DNA from: an uncultured Gemmatimonadota bacterium
GTDB taxonomy: Bacteria; Gemmatimonadota; Gemmatimonadetes; Gemmatimonadales; Gemmatimonadaceae
NCBI GenBank assembly: GCA_903894655.1
Contig: CAITQY010000633.1
Span: forward strand, 1-7,481
DNA length: 7,481 nucleotides
Direction: 5' to 3'
Positions within the stretch are counted from its first letter, which is position 1; each line of letters opens with the position of its first letter. The position numbers were made by a program, and so were the translations under genes. The notes below the pieces were generated by a model. It was not told where the DNA came from. It searched no databases and worked only from the letters and a program-made list of their open reading frames with translations. Below are positions 5,175-7,481 of the stretch, one piece after another.

Positions 5175-7481
5175 TTAGAACTTGTACGACAATCCCGCCT
5201 GCATCTGGTATCCGTCTCCGGTCTTGCGCAGCACGCCGGCGTTCTGGTTCACCGTGTAGCGGTAGCGGCGGGTGGCCTGATCGAAGCCGGTCACGTTGAG
5301 CAGTGTCTGCGAGCCACCCGCGCTGCGCACCGCGCCCCACTCGGTGTTGAGGAGATTCGGCAGGTTGAAGATGTCCACCGTGAGCTCCATCGACTGGTTG
5401 CGCGGCGTCCGAATGGTCTTGGAAATACGCAGGTCGAGACGCTGCTGCCACGGATTCCAGATGTCGTTGCGCTTGGCCACGGTGCCGAGATTGTCTTTGA
5501 GGTAATCGGCGATGATGCTGTTCGGATTATCCATCAATTGACGAATGCCGGTCGCGATCGCGGCGGGGGTAGCCGGATCGTTCGGGTCGAAGATGAACGC
5601 GAGATCGTTCGGGTTGGGCGTGCCGTCACCGTTGATGTCGCGACTGGTCACCAGGGAAAACGGACGACCGCTGGCACCCACCAAGCGCGCGCTCACACGA
5701 AAGCCCCCGATGGTCGGTAGCGAGCCGAAGGCCACGATCTTGTGGCGGAAGTCGTTGTCCGACTGGCCCCACAGTTGGCTCAGATCGTTGGGGTCACCGC
5801 TGTTGGGGGTATTCGTGGCGGAGGTGGAGACGCAGCAGTTGTAGGAGCTGTTGTCCCGCGTGCTGTTGAGCGTGTACGAGAAGTTGATCGAGGCATCGCG
5901 ATATGGGCTCAGTCCTGCCTCGAACACCACTGACTTCTGCTCCAGACGTCCTTCGGGGACCAGCTCCAGCACGCGCCCGATCTCCTGGGTCGTGTAGCTG
6001 TTGAATCCGAACACGTTGCCCGCGTTGTCAATCGTGCTGGCGGGTACCCACACCGGCCGGCTGCCCTCGTTGTCGAGCGTGAAGAACGGCTTCGCCACGC
6101 GGTTTCGGTCGATGTAGTGGTAGTTGTTCCACGCGTTCGCATAGAACAACGACCCGCCGAGCGTGAGCCGGTCACCGATGCGCCGCTGATACGACACATT
6201 GACCTTGGCCGTGCTCGGCGTTTCGAAGCCGGGCGTGATGAAGTCCACACGGGTGGAGGTGGGGACGCCGGGGACCAGTCCCGGAATAGCGGCCGGATTC
6301 GCGCGGAAGGTGATGTAGTCCGGCGCGGGCACCTGCGCGCCGCGCACATCGATGCCGGCCTGCTCCGTCCCGCTGTTGAGAATGTGATTGACGTGCGCGT
6401 AGTAGTGCGGTTGCGCGCTGAACAAGCCACCGCCAGCACGAACGAGGTTCCGTCCATCGCCCGTCACATCCCACACCATCGCGGCCCGCGGCTGGATGTT
6501 GTTCCAGTCCGTAGGCGTGTTGTCGGTGCGGATACCCAGCGTACGTTCGGCAGTGGCGTTGTACCCAGCGGCCGTCAGGAAGCTCGTGACGTCCCAGCGC
6601 AGGCCAACTGTCGTGCTCAGGCGCTGAGTGGGCCGCCACTCCGTTTGGGCGAAGACGGCGCCGTCAAACACCCACTGCCGAGCGGTCGGCTCGGGCTCGA
6701 GCAAGGGCACGTTGCGACGGTAGCGGCTGGCGATGCCGCGCTCGAGATCGGCGAGGCTGTTGAAGTTGTACTGCCCGCCCGTCTCGATCGACAGATACGT
6801 CTCGAGGTTGGTCAGCGAGTTGTCGAAGCCGAAGGTGATGTTCTGGTTGCCGCGCTGCCACGTGGTGGTGTTCACAAGCTGATACTGAATCTCCTTGTTC
6901 CGCTCGGGGGCGAAACGGTGCCCGCCAAACTGCACCGTCGTCTGGCCATTGGTGCGATTGGGGAGCGTGGAGTTGATGAGGACCTCACCGCGCGGCAGAA
7001 TCGAGTTCGGCTCCCAGGCACGCTTGGCAAAGCTCACCGCGGCCTTGAGTTCATTCTGCACCGACGGCGACAGTGTGGAACGCAGCGAGAGCAGGCCCTG
7101 ATTTTCCAACGAGTTAAAGCTATGGCGCGCTTCCGCAAGCAGCGCACGCCCCTGATCGGCCGTGCCATTTTGCGGGTTGTTCCAATTCGAAAAGTTGTTG
7201 CGGATGGTGAGCAGATGCCGATCGTTCACGCGCCAGTCGAGGCGCGTAAACGCCGTGGACGCCAGCGGACTGCGATTGTAGGCGCCAACCGCGTCACGGC
7301 TTGACATTCCGTAGCGCGATTCGAGAATGCCGATCAGGCGCGTGAGCGAGTCCTTGGCCAGTCGGGCATCGATCTGGTCTTGGTCAGTGCGCAGATCGAG
7401 CACGAAATACGGCTCGGCCTGTCGCTGTTGGTCGAACGCTGCGAAGTAGTGCAGCTTGTCCTTGATGATCGCACCACCAGC
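5175..7481 (-). CDS. TonB-dependent receptor, Oar-like (5' end beyond the window)
   Basis: The C-terminal 768 residues of an outer-membrane TonB-dependent receptor, which would take up a ligand with energy from TonB/ExbBD. The frame is open to the right edge, so the GTG at 7403 is internal. The 26 residues before it include '[20 protein letters not shown]', the block typical of the plug-barrel junction in Oar/carboxypeptidase-regulatory-type receptors. Family members are usually about 1000-1100 aa, so the signal peptide, N-terminal Ig-like domain, TonB box and most of the plug are missing. The barrel shows '[19 protein letters not shown]', a '[12 protein letters not shown]' loop (615-626) matching an EF-hand-type calcium loop, '[18 protein letters not shown]' (699-716) and a C-terminal 'GLSYKF' ending in Phe. 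A vicinal Cys pair (549-550) lies in a probable loop. No adjacent SusD-like gene is seen. The substrate cannot be told; members have been linked to protein, peptide or polysaccharide use. Confidence 0.93.
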   Translation of the reverse strand, partial: AGGAIIKDKLHYFAAFDQQRQAEPYFVLDLRTDQDQIDARLAKDSLTRLIGILESRYGMSSRDAVGAYNRSPLASTAFTRLDWRVNDRHLLTIRNNFSNWNNPQNGTADQGRALLAEARHSFNSLENQGLLSLRSTLSPSVQNELKAAVSFAKRAWEPNSILPRGEVLINSTLPNRTNGQTTVQFGGHRFAPERNKEIQYQLVNTTTWQRGNQNITFGFDNSLTNLETYLSIETGGQYNFNSLADLERGIASRYRRNVPLLEPEPTARQWVFDGAVFAQTEWRPTQRLSTTVGLRWDVTSFLTAAGYNATAERTLGIRTDNTPTDWNNIQPRAAMVWDVTGDGRNLVRAGGGLFSAQPHYYAHVNHILNSGTEQAGIDVRGAQVPAPDYITFRANPAAIPGLVPGVPTSTRVDFITPGFETPSTAKVNVSYQRRIGDRLTLGGSLFYANAWNNYHYIDRNRVAKPFFTLDNEGSRPVWVPASTIDNAGNVFGFNSYTTQEIGRVLELVPEGRLEQKSVVFEAGLSPYRDASINFSYTLNSTRDNSSYNCCVSTSATNTPNSGDPNDLSQLWGQSDNDFRHKIVAFGSLPTIGGFRVSARLVGASGRPFSLVTSRDINGDGTPNPNDLAFIFDPNDPATPAAIATGIRQLMDNPNSIIADYLKDNLGTVAKRNDIWNPWQQRLDLRISKTIRTPRNQSMELTVDIFNLPNLLNTEWGAVRSAGGSQTLLNVTGFDQATRRYRYTVNQNAGVLRKTGDGYQMQAGLSYKF

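Noticed and set aside
6117..7304. 395-codon open frame on the plus strand opposite the TonB-dependent receptor
   Set aside because: Low-complexity Arg/Gly/Val-rich translation with no signal peptide or domain; the opposite strand has clear receptor motifs throughout.
7401..7403. GTG at 7403 as the start of the TonB-dependent receptor
   Set aside because: The frame stays open to the window edge and the residues before it match the receptor family's plug-barrel junction, so the gene is cut by the window.

Overview
The window is high-GC DNA (roughly 60-65% by eye) from a Gram-negative, diderm bacterium. Every convincing gene is on the minus strand, so the text follows genes from right to left. 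The large Oar-type TonB-dependent receptor with its C-terminal '[14 protein letters not shown]' segment, the porin ending in Phe, and the large hybrid kinase fit Gemmatimonadota best. That assignment is an inference from protein style, and another high-GC diderm phylum is possible.

Layout: (1) 7481-5175 holds the C-terminal 768 residues of a TonB-dependent receptor whose N-terminus lies beyond the right edge. (2) 5174-4886 is a 289-nt intergenic stretch. It holds a perfect 13-bp hairpin, probably the receptor's terminator, and two related 27-32-nt direct repeats upstream of the next gene. (3) 4885-3728 encodes a 385-aa outer-membrane porin-like beta-barrel. (4) 3716-3279 encodes a 145-aa secreted protein of the small 'phosphate-type' periplasmic-binding-protein-like family; its Shine-Dalgarno overlaps the porin stop codon. 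(5) 3237-226 encodes a 1003-aa hybrid sensor histidine kinase: two membrane helices around a periplasmic domain, then HAMP, HisKA, HATPase, REC, REC and HPt. (6) 225-1 contains two hairpins and, at 30-1, what may be the first ten codons of another minus-strand gene.

Genes 3-5 have gaps of 11 and 41 nt and look like one operon. The interesting reading is a sensory cassette: an outer-membrane pore, a one-lobe-sized periplasmic binding protein with no ABC permease or ATPase beside it, and a membrane kinase with a complete internal phosphorelay. A ligand could enter through the porin, bind the small periplasmic protein and be reported to the kinase. This is inference from gene order and domain content. 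No response regulator with an output domain is visible, so the output is unknown. The receptor is probably a separate transcription unit because a strong hairpin lies between it and the porin.

The rest is ordinary for such a genome: long open frames opposite the real genes are GC-driven shadows. I saw no tRNA, rRNA, CRISPR array, insertion sequence or phage signature.
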